DNA of 37,168 nucleotides from a virus, in IMG/VR virus record IMGVR_UViG_3300017971_000154, positions 1 through 37,168 of that record; one strand, written 5' to 3'. The notes below the pieces were generated by a model. The model saw only the letters and a program-made list of their open reading frames with translations, did no database searches and had not been told where the DNA came from. Below are positions 22,634-29,822 of the stretch, in pieces (within the stretch, counting starts at the first letter, position 1; each line of letters begins with the position of its first letter). The translations under genes were made by a program, and so were the position numbers.

Positions 22634-22794
22634 AACTTTTTCCTTAATTTATATTTATAATAATTGCATTCCATTGTATCAAAGTCAAGCCTTATTGTAT
22701 CACCTGATATGAGACATTTGAACTTATCAATGTTCTTTCCCCGGTCGTCTTCCAACCGCTGAAAAAATAAATTTTTACATGTATAGCATTTCAT
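22621..22794 (-). CDS. Small Cys protein, 57 aa
   Basis: ATG 22794 follows GGAGA. It opens MKCYTCKN and carries two more cysteines (KFKCLISGD, MECNYYKY), probably a zinc site. It ends 13 nt inside the methyltransferase gene. It resembles the neighbouring 22807-22950 product in its MKC-x2-C opening. Function unknown. Confidence 0.6.
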   Translation of the reverse strand: MKCYTCKNLFFQRLEDDRGKNIDKFKCLISGDTIRLDFDTMECNYYKYKLRKKLWLK

Positions 22795-22806
22795 TTTTTT
22801 ATCTCC

Positions 22807-22950
22807 TTAGCTCTTTTCCTTCTGAAACATTAACCTCATTCTTTCCTTTGTGAAATTACACCCATCAAAAAAATTAACATACTCGTCTATAATTGGGCAA
22901 ACATTATTATGTAGATGATAACTATAAATGTAGCAATTGAAGCATTTCAT
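22807..22950 (-). CDS. Small Cys protein, 47 aa
   Basis: Its ATG overlaps the stop of the upstream membrane ORF (TAATG). It opens MKCFNCYIY and has two later cysteines (NNVCPIID, DGCNFTKER), so four cysteines may bind one metal. It is probably a distant relative of the next small gene. Function unknown. Confidence 0.55.
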   Translation of the reverse strand: MKCFNCYIYSYHLHNNVCPIIDEYVNFFDGCNFTKERMRLMFQKEKS

Positions 22951-23129
22951 TATACACTAGCCCCTATTAGCAACATAATCATAACAACTATTATGATTGT
23001 TGCACCCGTCGGAGCCATAAATATTCTGGGCTCAACCAGAATGCAGGCTCCTATCGTCGACATTATCCAGCATATAGATATCGTTATCGTCATGCATATT
23101 ATAATTGTTCTAATTATCTTACTTTCCAT
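22950..23129 (-). CDS. Two-TM small membrane protein, 59 aa
   Basis: ATG 23129 has AGGAGG five bases upstream. Two hydrophobic stretches (about residues 5-30 and 40-58) are separated by a short VEPRIFMAPTG turn. It sits in the middle of the sugar cassette, after the GT8 gene. It could anchor the glycosylation enzymes or act on lipid-linked sugar, but no motif supports either. Confidence 0.6.
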   Translation of the reverse strand: MESKIIRTIIICMTITISICWIMSTIGACILVEPRIFMAPTGATIIIVVMIMLLIGASV

Positions 23130-23138
23130 AATATCCTC

Positions 23139-23876
23139 CTAGCATTCGTTGTAGTGTTTCCACCACATATCTTCTAATTCACCATACCTTTGCTCTGGTA
23201 AGGGCTTATCGTTGTCCCAAGGCTTAGAAGCTACAAAGTGTATTATCTTAGCTTCTTTCAGTATATTCTTAAACTTCATAGTTGTCAACATTCTTTTTTC
23301 AACATTATACCTTTTATCTAAAATATGTATCTTTCCTTTAAAATAAATATTGATTGCCTTCTGGTCTGGCATTGAGTAGCCTTTTTTTATCACCTGTAAA
23401 ATTCCCTCATATGTCCTATTGTTTATATACTTCTTATTAAGCACAAATACACCGCTGTTTATATCAGCTCGCATTTTATCATGTTTTGAGTCGTACCCAT
23501 GACAAGCAGCGATATCGTATTCGCAGTCAAATAAAGGTTTAAGGCTGCCTAAAACGACTATATCCATATCTAGAAATACAATCCTGTCCAAGTCTACCTG
23601 ATTAAAAACATCAAGTGTGTAAAATGTATTCTGTAGTGAGGATGCTGCTTTACTGAAATCAACACCTCTATACTTATCCTTGTCAACTTCCCTGAATTCT
23701 ACCTTGTCATATAGGGCTCGCATTTTGTCTTTGGTTTCTTCGCTAATCCCTAAATCAAGTACAATAAACGGTAGATTAAACCACTCATTGTAGTACAAAA
23801 AAGACTTAATAAACCCCTCATACCCTATAAAAAACCTCTCATCCATTAACGTTACTAGTGCTTTTTTTAAATGCAT
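23139..23876 (-). CDS. Family 8 glycosyltransferase, 245 aa
   Basis: The start is ATG 23876 after GGAGG. The GT8 pattern is present: an N-terminal strand with FFIGYEGFIKSFLYY, the metal-binding DxD in IVFLDMDIVVLG near residues 92-103, INSGVFVLNK near 137-146, and a late IIHFVASKPWDND segment (the usual HxxGxxKPW). GT8 enzymes transfer glucose or galactose from UDP-sugars, as in lipooligosaccharide cores. It may build the acceptor sugar for the sialyltransferase-like proteins. Confidence 0.88.
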   Translation of the reverse strand: MHLKKALVTLMDERFFIGYEGFIKSFLYYNEWFNLPFIVLDLGISEETKDKMRALYDKVEFREVDKDKYRGVDFSKAASSLQNTFYTLDVFNQVDLDRIVFLDMDIVVLGSLKPLFDCEYDIAACHGYDSKHDKMRADINSGVFVLNKKYINNRTYEGILQVIKKGYSMPDQKAINIYFKGKIHILDKRYNVEKRMLTTMKFKNILKEAKIIHFVASKPWDNDKPLPEQRYGELEDMWWKHYNEC

Positions 23877-24471
23877 CGTAATCCTCCTGTGAATCAATAT
23901 CAAACCTATCATCTATTAGTATATAATTGGTTTCGTCATTATATAGATTGTTATTTAAGAACGGTATCTCAGCTACATCACACATATACATGTAATGGGA
24001 TATTTCAAACACTTCAGGGTAGTCCTGACGTCTACATAGATTATGCTTGATAATCTGTTTGCCTGATTTATCTATACATAGATAAGGGTGATTCTTAACA
24101 CCTTTTTTGCATAGCTGGCTTTTAGCGCCGGACGTCTTAAAATGTCTTATGAAGTTTAATATTTCTTTCCATGTCCTTTGTGGGTAGGTAGTATATAGCA
24201 TAAAGATCTTATCTTCTGGATTCATCTGATATTTAATAGATATATCCTGTAAGACGTGTTTCATTGACGCTATGTCACTGGCTAATTCTTTTGGCCTGTG
24301 GTGTATGTTATAACTTCCATGCTTAAGCGAGATATAGTCATCGTCAGTACTTATTATAATATTGCCCTTCATTTCTTCTGGTATTTGGGATAAAACATAT
24401 TTAATTAGATATCTATTTTTAAGGGGGAATCCTTTTGAACCTTTTCTGCAAGGGATCACAAAATATACCAT
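23839..24471 (-). CDS. NeuA-like CMP-sugar (acylneuraminate) cytidylyltransferase
   Basis: This enzyme class activates sialic-acid-type sugars with CTP. VIPCRKGSKGFPLKN (residues 5-19) is the nucleotide-binding loop (ARxGSKxxPxKN). NIIISTDDDYI near 38-48, HHRPKELASD near 57-66 (the usual RPxxLAxD) and DDRFDIDSQEDYDAF near 187-201 (the IDIDxPEDF signature) follow. At 210 aa it is a complete synthetase domain without the extra phosphatase domain some have. GGAGG lies ahead of its ATG. It overlaps the GT8 gene by 38 nt. Confidence 0.87.
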   Translation of the reverse strand: MVYFVIPCRKGSKGFPLKNRYLIKYVLSQIPEEMKGNIIISTDDDYISLKHGSYNIHHRPKELASDIASMKHVLQDISIKYQMNPEDKIFMLYTTYPQRTWKEILNFIRHFKTSGAKSQLCKKGVKNHPYLCIDKSGKQIIKHNLCRRQDYPEVFEISHYMYMCDVAEIPFLNNNLYNDETNYILIDDRFDIDSQEDYDAFKKSTSNVNG

Positions 24472-25094
24472 TCTGCCGTCCTCCAGTCTCTTTTGATGAA
24501 GCGTGTCACTAAACTATATATAGAGTAATTTATAATTCTGTCACTTACTTTTCGGTATTCCCTAAATTTAATTGCTTTTCTGCTATATTTTTCTTTTGTC
24601 AATTGTTTGTGGTGATCTTTATCAGGGTAGAAATGTACGCCTAGGCTTGTTATAAAATAATCAAACCCTAACAAATGAATTTGACGGGCACCCATTATTA
24701 AGGCAAGATTAACAGCTTGAATCCCGGTTGAAGTGGGGTGATATAATCCGTCTCTTATATCGCTTGTCGCCTTGTGTCTCTCATCGTTGTATATTGCTAC
24801 ATTATCTTGCTCGATTAAGCCGGGCATAGGGGGAGTGTTTATTGTTTTTTTGCTGGTGAAGATAGTACCCTTGAATTTAGTGATATCAAACGACGTTTTC
24901 TGCAAAAATATCCTGTCACTAAACATTAAAGCATCTACTTTGTCATGTGCTTCTATTGTGTGGTTAATTGCCATCTGGTAGGCGTCTTTAGGTATTCTAT
25001 TGAAGTCGAAGTCTTTTAAGGACGTACCACCACCGATCAAGAATACATCCTTTTTTCTATCTAACATATTGTTGATTGTTCTTAGATCAATCAT
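24456..25094 (-). CDS. Second sialyltransferase-like protein (GT42-like), 212 aa
   Basis: It overlaps the connector gene by four bases (ATGA). The N-terminus DVFLIGGGTSLKDFDFNRIP closely follows the Cst pattern of GNGPSLKEIDYSRLP. HPTSTGIQAVNLALIMGARQ then IHLLGFDYFI parallels RITSGVYMCAVAIALGYKEIYLSGIDFY, and the following HFYPDKDHHKQL could supply the catalytic His. DUF115/MptE-like proteins share part of this pattern and are an alternative. It is the first gene of the inserted cassette in transcription order. Confidence 0.6.
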   Translation of the reverse strand: MIDLRTINNMLDRKKDVFLIGGGTSLKDFDFNRIPKDAYQMAINHTIEAHDKVDALMFSDRIFLQKTSFDITKFKGTIFTSKKTINTPPMPGLIEQDNVAIYNDERHKATSDIRDGLYHPTSTGIQAVNLALIMGARQIHLLGFDYFITSLGVHFYPDKDHHKQLTKEKYSRKAIKFREYRKVSDRIINYSIYSLVTRFIKRDWRTAEWYIL

Positions 25095-25441
25095 TTGTGC
25101 TGTGAGTGATACCTTTCTATTCGGTCAGTTATAGCTTTAGGATAACCTAAAACACCTGATTCAGAGTCTCTGGTGTAAGAATAGCTACCTATACTCTCAG
25201 ACTTTTTAGAACCACCAGTTTTCATGGATGAATCCATATGATAACCGACCATTTGAGATGCTATAAGCTCTGATCCGTCAGGGTATTCTATATCGTCGTT
25301 GCTGTCTTCATCAAAAGCTTTGTTTCTAATCTTTAAAAAATCAGCTTCAACCTGTGGAATTAAAGCCTCAATTAAAACGTCTTTATTAGTGCCTGATATC
25401 TGCAAAAAAAGCTTAACTGTGTCTAAATCTACAATAGCCAT
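25091..25441 (-). CDS. HK97 gp6-like head-tail connector, 116 aa
   Basis: Connector proteins of this type form the ring below the portal. The opening VDLDTVKLFLQISGTNKDVL and the helix LIPQVEADFLKIRNKAF match the gp6-like DNA-packaging/connector family. GGAGG precedes the ATG. The next connector gene in the usual order (head closure, 20280) lies 4.8 kb away, the gap being filled by the sugar cassette. Confidence 0.82.
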   Translation of the reverse strand: MAIVDLDTVKLFLQISGTNKDVLIEALIPQVEADFLKIRNKAFDEDSNDDIEYPDGSELIASQMVGYHMDSSMKTGGSKKSESIGSYSYTRDSESGVLGYPKAITDRIERYHSQHK

Positions 25442-25449
25442 ATATCCTC

Positions 25450-26244
25450 CTAAAGTCCATACATTTCATTGTCAAATAATATAACCTCAAAACCGCCTGA
25501 TATACCCGTATTGTTTGCGCTAATAGTTTCGCAAGTGATAATTATGTCTGTTTTTTCTGGTAATGCAACGGCCGGGACATAGCGATATTGCCAGCTGCTC
25601 GAAGAGCTCGAATCAATAGATATCCTGCTTTTAACTTGAAATACACTCCCAAATGGTCTCGCTTTCCATGACATTCTGGCCACTGACGTTTGTGGTCGTG
25701 CCATTGCCACGTAGCCCTGAGTAAATAAGCCAGTTTTCCCGGCTGGTACAGTATAGATACACATTAAAGTTTGGTTATTTCCGTTATCGATTATAGCTCT
25801 CACATCGGCGCCTGCATCAGGTACTCCATCGGTAATATCACCATCTACATAACAGTATACAATCCCCTCAAGGTCAGAAGTTCCAATATTAACCATTCTG
25901 TACACTCTGATTAAAGGAGTGCCAAGTGTCACTTTAGTTTGTCCGGTTAATACAATAGTTTGTTGAACCTCATTCCAATTTTCATCAAGACCAATTACTA
26001 ATATAGGTTCAGTATCGTTCGCACTTGAACTACTCATTGTATCGATATCGTCAGTAGTTGAAAATATATATTCCCCACCGAATTCCCATATATCCTCTGG
26101 TACTGTATCTGTGTCTATATCTGGATTCTCGCCAAACTTAGCAACATAGCTAACTCCCGGTATAAGTCCAAGTGATATTTGGTTATAGTAGTCTTTGTTT
26201 TGTCCGTCTAATATTTGTAATAGCTTTTCGGTGGTTTGTATCAT
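25450..26244 (-). CDS. Virion structural protein (head decoration/fibre candidate), 264 aa
   Basis: This beta-rich protein lies between the major capsid region and the connector. It has a helical start (EKLLQILDGQNKDYYNQISL), a region rich in Gly/Asp strands, a repeated-serine stretch (ISIDSSSSSSWQYRY) and a C-terminus with EVILFDNEMYGL. The centre contains YTVPAGKTGLFTQGYVAM, a pattern I associate with phage head-attached structural proteins. Exact function unknown. Confidence 0.6.
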   Translation of the reverse strand: MIQTTEKLLQILDGQNKDYYNQISLGLIPGVSYVAKFGENPDIDTDTVPEDIWEFGGEYIFSTTDDIDTMSSSSANDTEPILVIGLDENWNEVQQTIVLTGQTKVTLGTPLIRVYRMVNIGTSDLEGIVYCYVDGDITDGVPDAGADVRAIIDNGNNQTLMCIYTVPAGKTGLFTQGYVAMARPQTSVARMSWKARPFGSVFQVKSRISIDSSSSSSWQYRYVPAVALPEKTDIIITCETISANNTGISGGFEVILFDNEMYGL

Positions 26245-26245
26245 C

Positions 26246-26464
26246 TTAAACTCTCCATTGTGCTAAAAAATCTTTATCCTCTGGAGTACTTTCAATTTTT
26301 GGGTTTTCTTTCAGTTCCTTAAGTTCCTTCTTTATCTTGTTGAATTCCTTAATCAGTCTATTCAGTTCTTTTCTTAAGGTAGTTACTTCATTCAATTTGT
26401 CAGTTAACTCTGACATGTTTACTTTACTGTGTTTTTTTCGATATATGTTAGGGTCTAATTCCAT
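26246..26464 (-). CDS. Coiled-coil protein, 72 aa
   Basis: ATG 26464 has GAGGA upstream. Heptad-rich helix (LTDKLNEVTTLRKELNRLIK, then KIKKELKELKENP) spans the middle, ending DKDFLAQWRV. It lies directly after the major capsid gene. Possible roles are trimerisation of the downstream structural protein or head accessory; not determined. Confidence 0.65.
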   Translation of the reverse strand: MELDPNIYRKKHSKVNMSELTDKLNEVTTLRKELNRLIKEFNKIKKELKELKENPKIESTPEDKDFLAQWRV

Positions 26465-26481
26465 TCTATCCTCACTTTGTT

Positions 26482-26507
26482 TGGGGAGGCAAAAGCCCCC
26501 CTTTTTT
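26482..26507 (+). terminator. GC hairpin whose U-tract points along the plus strand
   Basis: The plus strand reads GGGGAGGC-AAAA-GCCCCCC followed by seven Ts. The stem has 3 and 4 bp around a bulged A. It lies between the capsid stop and the next gene. For the minus-strand transcript the hairpin is followed by AAACAAAG, not U, so it is not a standard terminator in the coding direction. It could stop antisense transcription or protect the 3' end of capsid mRNA. Confidence 0.6.
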
Positions 26508-26510
26508 TAA

Positions 26511-27503
26511 TTATATACCATGAATATAAGCAACAATACCTATATTTTCTTTCTCGAATACTCGATCCCAATTTGCAGCTGCTTCAAGTTCTGTATTAGT
26601 TGGTGATTCACCAGCCACAGAAGATGATTGAAATGCAAATCCGGTTGGATGTATTGTGTAAACTCTACGTGTATAAAGCTTGTCAATACCCATACCTTTT
26701 GATTCATCACGATCTGTTGAAGTAGCTTCATACCCTCTACTTGTCTGGCCAAATTGTAAAGCTCCGGCTTTATACATATAAGATGTATATTCAGTACCAT
26801 TAGAGTTAGTAGAAGTTGGCATTCTACGGTCAACGATAACTTCCATGCCCATATAGAATGGAATAGGTCTTGTTTGACCAGAAATAGGTATAAAATCAAT
26901 AACGTCAAGTTTACGCATTTTAGCATAAGTATTAGGGTGTACTGCAATACCTACATACTCAGTACTGTCACCACGACCAACTACACCATTCTCGCCCAGA
27001 AGCGCCTGAGCGTCAATTACACCGTCACTTGAAAATACAGTAAGCCCACTATCGTTTACAAGGTCGCTTGAATCATTAGCGATATTGTCAGCAAATACAC
27101 CGTTACAAATAGAAACTAGAGTTTTGTTATAATCACGCTCCCAATAACCACCTACAAAAGATTCTATTGCTCCCATTGGGTCATCGCCTGAAAGTATAGC
27201 TGACATGGCATTTGCTCCCCATGCTCTATTACGCTGTAGTCTTACTGCAATTTGCTTTTCCGCAGTGATATTGCCAACGGTTAAAGCTACAGTTTCGGAC
27301 GGTACACTTGAGTTGGTGTCATCCAGATCTTGCCAGAATGGTAGATTAAAAGTCTTTCCACCACCAGCTAAAAGACTATCTATTGTATTGTTAGCCGCTA
27401 ATACACCCGACTTCAAAAATCTATTTCTATAAATTGATGGTTCCAATACATATTTTGTAAATACCTCAGGAACTACTACATTGGTAATTTTAGTTTCAGC
27501 CAT
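26511..27503 (-). CDS. Major capsid protein, HK97-fold type, 330 aa
   Basis: It follows the scaffold gene and has the expected size. An N-arm-like start (VVPEVFTKYVLEPSIYRNRF) precedes GKTFNLPFWQDLDDTNSSVP, then the spine-helix/P-domain region with GAIESFVGGYWERDYNKTLV and a conserved late segment IAVHPNTYAKMRKLDVIDFI. GMEVIVDRRMP is typical of the final strand region. GGAG precedes the ATG. It is expected to be the most abundant virion protein. Confidence 0.9.
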   Translation of the reverse strand: MAETKITNVVVPEVFTKYVLEPSIYRNRFLKSGVLAANNTIDSLLAGGGKTFNLPFWQDLDDTNSSVPSETVALTVGNITAEKQIAVRLQRNRAWGANAMSAILSGDDPMGAIESFVGGYWERDYNKTLVSICNGVFADNIANDSSDLVNDSGLTVFSSDGVIDAQALLGENGVVGRGDSTEYVGIAVHPNTYAKMRKLDVIDFIPISGQTRPIPFYMGMEVIVDRRMPTSTNSNGTEYTSYMYKAGALQFGQTSRGYEATSTDRDESKGMGIDKLYTRRVYTIHPTGFAFQSSSVAGESPTNTELEAAANWDRVFEKENIGIVAYIHGI

Positions 27504-27515
27504 TGTTTATCTCCG

Positions 27516-28085
27516 TTAAATTAGTTTTTCGTATTTTTCGGGGCTCTTCTTGTAGGCTTCCATCTTTTCTGAGAGATTCATTTTATCCCACGCTTCTTGG
27601 TAATTATCGTGAGTATCCCCCTTTAATGGCACCTTAGAGTTAACCCGTTCTTCTACTCTCGCCTGAGTAGTTGTATTTATTATATCTAATAGCTCTGACG
27701 CTTGCTTGTCTAGTTCTTCAATAGTGTCAGCATTTAGATACTTCTTTAATTTAGGGTCAATCTTCTTTTCAATTATGTATTGATTAACTAAGCTATCTTT
27801 TCTAAGCTTCTCATTTTCTAGCTTAATAGCGTCGTGCTCTTCTTTTATCCGCTGTAGCTCATAGCTTACTTTCTCATTTTCACCCATATCCTGAGTTTTG
27901 ATAGATTCAAGCTTCTCTTTAAGCTCGTTATTCTCCGCTACCAGTTCAGTGTTTTTGCGATCCACGCCCTGTTGAGCTTTTTTAATCAGTTCTAATTGTT
28001 TCGATAATTGATCCACTTGTTCTTGTGTTACAGTATCAACACTAACTTCTTGTTCTTGCTCATCCTGTTTTATTTCTTCTGACAT
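27516..28085 (-). CDS. Capsid scaffolding protein, 189 aa
   Basis: This acidic, largely helical protein lies directly upstream of the capsid gene. An acidic start (EEIKQDEQEQEVS) precedes a long coiled coil (about residues 20-95) and a C-terminal basic helix region (NLSEKMEAYKKSPEKYEKL) that would bind capsid protein. Layout matches DUF4355-type scaffolds. It is the first gene after the 28.1-kb promoter. Confidence 0.85.
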   Translation of the reverse strand: MSEEIKQDEQEQEVSVDTVTQEQVDQLSKQLELIKKAQQGVDRKNTELVAENNELKEKLESIKTQDMGENEKVSYELQRIKEEHDAIKLENEKLRKDSLVNQYIIEKKIDPKLKKYLNADTIEELDKQASELLDIINTTTQARVEERVNSKVPLKGDTHDNYQEAWDKMNLSEKMEAYKKSPEKYEKLI

Positions 28086-28113
28086 TGATTATTCCTCTCT
28101 ATTATTTTAGTAT

Positions 28114-28142
28114 ATATTAGCCTAAGCTAACTTATTTGTCAA
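28114..28142 (-). promoter_or_regulatory. Sigma70-type promoter for scaffold and capsid genes
   Basis: On the minus strand an exact TTGACA (28142-28137) directly follows the minor-head stop codon. Seventeen bases later is TAATAT (28119-28114), followed by a TATACT. ATG 28085 is about 30 bases further on. It would give extra capsid transcription within the late region. Confidence 0.7.
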
Positions 28143-29117
28143 CTATATTTTTATGTCATATTCTCGTTTTGCCCATTTCTTTGCGCTAACGTTTTTGTTA
28201 ACTTTTTCCCATGTACCGTCTTTTCGTCGGGCAACTCTCTTTGTGGGCTGGAAACCTTTTATTACGTTTTCCTTCCTGCAACGACAATTAACCACTTCAC
28301 CAGCAGTTTTCTCTTTTTTGTTATGACTTGATACCAGCCGGGGCGCTATAAATAATACACCACCCACATTAAAAACATAGTCACCATTAACTTTTTTGGC
28401 TTTTTTCTGGTCTGCTCTGGCGTGAGTAGGTCTAACTCTCGAATCAAGTGTGGCGTCCCATATAGGGGCTGAAAATTTAACACCACTCTTTTCATCCTCT
28501 ATAACTGCTAATTCATTACCTATAGAGTGGGCCCTTAGTAATTCAGTTCTGGCGGTTGCTTGTGTCTTTGCGTAGGATTTTTCAAATACATCATCAAGTC
28601 CCTTTAATCGCTTTTCAAACTCTTTTATGGTCTGGCCTTCAATGAATACCTGACTTAATGTCTGCCTGATATCAAATTGCAACCTTGTACGCTCGAATGC
28701 GTTTCTCTCTAATAGTGTGCTTCCTGCTATTCTTCCACTATATGCTGCTGTGATTGCTGCAGTATTTAGAGGAGCTGCATTCAATTGGTAGTCGTAATCT
28801 AGTCCCATCTCAGTATTTACGGACTTTTCTACTGCGAAGAGTGTCTCATAGTATACTCTTATAGTTTGTCCCTTAATAGCTCCCTTCATCCTTATGTATC
28901 TTCTACGCATTAAGCTACTTATCTCGCTTTCTATGTCCTTAATCAAGTTTTCAAGCCTAGCAACTTCAGGTATATTCTTTCCCTTGTATAAAGAGAGCTT
29001 TTCCTTGAGTCTTTTTAGAGCAATCTGGTAGTCTGCAAGTGTTTCTTTGCTGTATCTCTCTACAGTCCTGATTGACTCATTATATATGGCTTTTTGATCC
29101 TGCTTAAACGTTGTCAT
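28143..29117 (-). CDS. Minor head protein, Mu gpF / SPP1 gp7-like, 324 aa
   Basis: The N-terminal half is helical. The family core is at residues 195-290: TARTELLRAHSIGNELA, then WDATLDSRVRPTHARADQKK, ending VNCRCRKENVI with the paired cysteines of the Mu F-like domain. It follows the portal in the late transcript, as in SPP1-like phages, where it is packaged in the head with the portal. Its start overlaps a 48-aa ORF. Confidence 0.9.
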   Translation of the reverse strand: MTTFKQDQKAIYNESIRTVERYSKETLADYQIALKRLKEKLSLYKGKNIPEVARLENLIKDIESEISSLMRRRYIRMKGAIKGQTIRVYYETLFAVEKSVNTEMGLDYDYQLNAAPLNTAAITAAYSGRIAGSTLLERNAFERTRLQFDIRQTLSQVFIEGQTIKEFEKRLKGLDDVFEKSYAKTQATARTELLRAHSIGNELAVIEDEKSGVKFSAPIWDATLDSRVRPTHARADQKKAKKVNGDYVFNVGGVLFIAPRLVSSHNKKEKTAGEVVNCRCRKENVIKGFQPTKRVARRKDGTWEKVNKNVSAKKWAKREYDIKI

Positions 29118-29250
29118 TTTTTCTAAGCCCTCTCAATATGTCCACCACTTTTTCCGATTTCATTAATTGCCACTCTAAATCTATTAAATAGTCCACTAAA
29201 GCTTCTTTATCTGATACCATAAGCATTTCTTTTATTTCTTCTCTATTCAT
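29104..29250 (-). CDS. Small helical protein, 48 aa
   Basis: ATG 29250 has GGAGGG ten bases upstream and overlaps its neighbours by 8 and 14 nt. The protein is helical and acidic (DKEALVDYLIDLEWQLMKSE). No motif is recognised. Tight packing on both sides supports that it is real. Confidence 0.6.
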   Translation of the reverse strand: MNREEIKEMLMVSDKEALVDYLIDLEWQLMKSEKVVDILRGLRKNDNV

Positions 29251-29512
29251 TTATCCAGAACCCTCCTGAAAATAGAGCAACTTCTATAACACATAAAGTT
29301 TCGTGTGGTAGGTCTATCTCGTATATGAATTTAATAGCTTCTAAGGCTTCATGTATTAAAGTAGTCTGCTTCTGCTGCTCTGACAGTGTTTCTAATATAG
29401 TTATAGTGTTGTTTCTGTGATTATAGAGACCAAAACATGTCAAATCCTCATCGTATTGTACTTTAATCTCTAAACCACCTATAGTTATACTCTCTGGTAT
29501 TTTTCTTTTCAT
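29243..29512 (-). CDS. HExxE metallopeptidase-like protein, 89 aa
   Basis: This protein carries TTLIHEALEAIKFIYEIDLP near residues 50-69. The HEALEA motif and the surroundings (GLYNHRNNTITILETLSEQQ before it) match a family of small phage proteins in which H-E-x-x-E resembles a zinc-peptidase helix (SprT/ImmA-like). A third ligand is not obvious, so it may bind metal without being a protease. It lies between portal and minor-head genes. Confidence 0.65.
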   Translation of the reverse strand: MKRKIPESITIGGLEIKVQYDEDLTCFGLYNHRNNTITILETLSEQQKQTTLIHEALEAIKFIYEIDLPHETLCVIEVALFSGGFWINE

Positions 29513-29521
29513 TGGTCGTCC

Positions 29522-29602
29522 TTAACAGTGTGTTATTAGATATATCAATATCCATAAAGCTATCATTGCAATTGCCATAATTTTAGTCGTTTTGTCGATC
29601 AT
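29522..29602 (-). CDS. Single-TM mini-protein, 26 aa
   Basis: ATG 29602 follows AGAGG and overlaps the end of the 29583 gene. The product MIDKTTKI plus one TM helix (MAIAMIALWILIYLI) fills the only space between two genes. Frame, ribosome-binding site and spacing support it; function unknown. Confidence 0.5.
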   Translation of the reverse strand: MIDKTTKIMAIAMIALWILIYLITHC

Positions 29603-29822
29603 CTTCATCCTCTCTCATGAGACCTTCTATTTCTTCTTTTCTGCATAGTCTTACTGTGTAGAATAATATTTCCTTTATAGATATAGTGGAATGTCTGTCA
29701 TTTATTCCGCACAATATTAAAAAATCATTTTCTGAGCTTAAATGGTGCTCTATTATGCCACAGAATTCATACACTTCACCATTTAAAAATGACACCTGAT
29801 ATGTGTATAGTTTATTATTCAC
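29583..29822 (-). CDS. Hypothetical protein, 79 aa
   Basis: It overlaps the portal stop by one base. The first 60 residues are strand-rich (YTYQVSFLNGEVYEFCGIIE, FLILCGINDRHS) and the C-terminus is strongly acidic (MREDEDDRQND). It occurs between portal and minor head genes. No family is recognised. Confidence 0.6.
   Translation of the reverse strand: MNNKLYTYQVSFLNGEVYEFCGIIEHHLSSENDFLILCGINDRHSTISIKEILFYTVRLCRKEEIEGLMREDEDDRQND

Noticed and set aside
26540-26947. 135-aa minus-strand ORF inside the capsid gene
   Set aside because: It is out of frame with the major capsid protein, has no ribosome-binding site and reads as a Leu-rich shadow.
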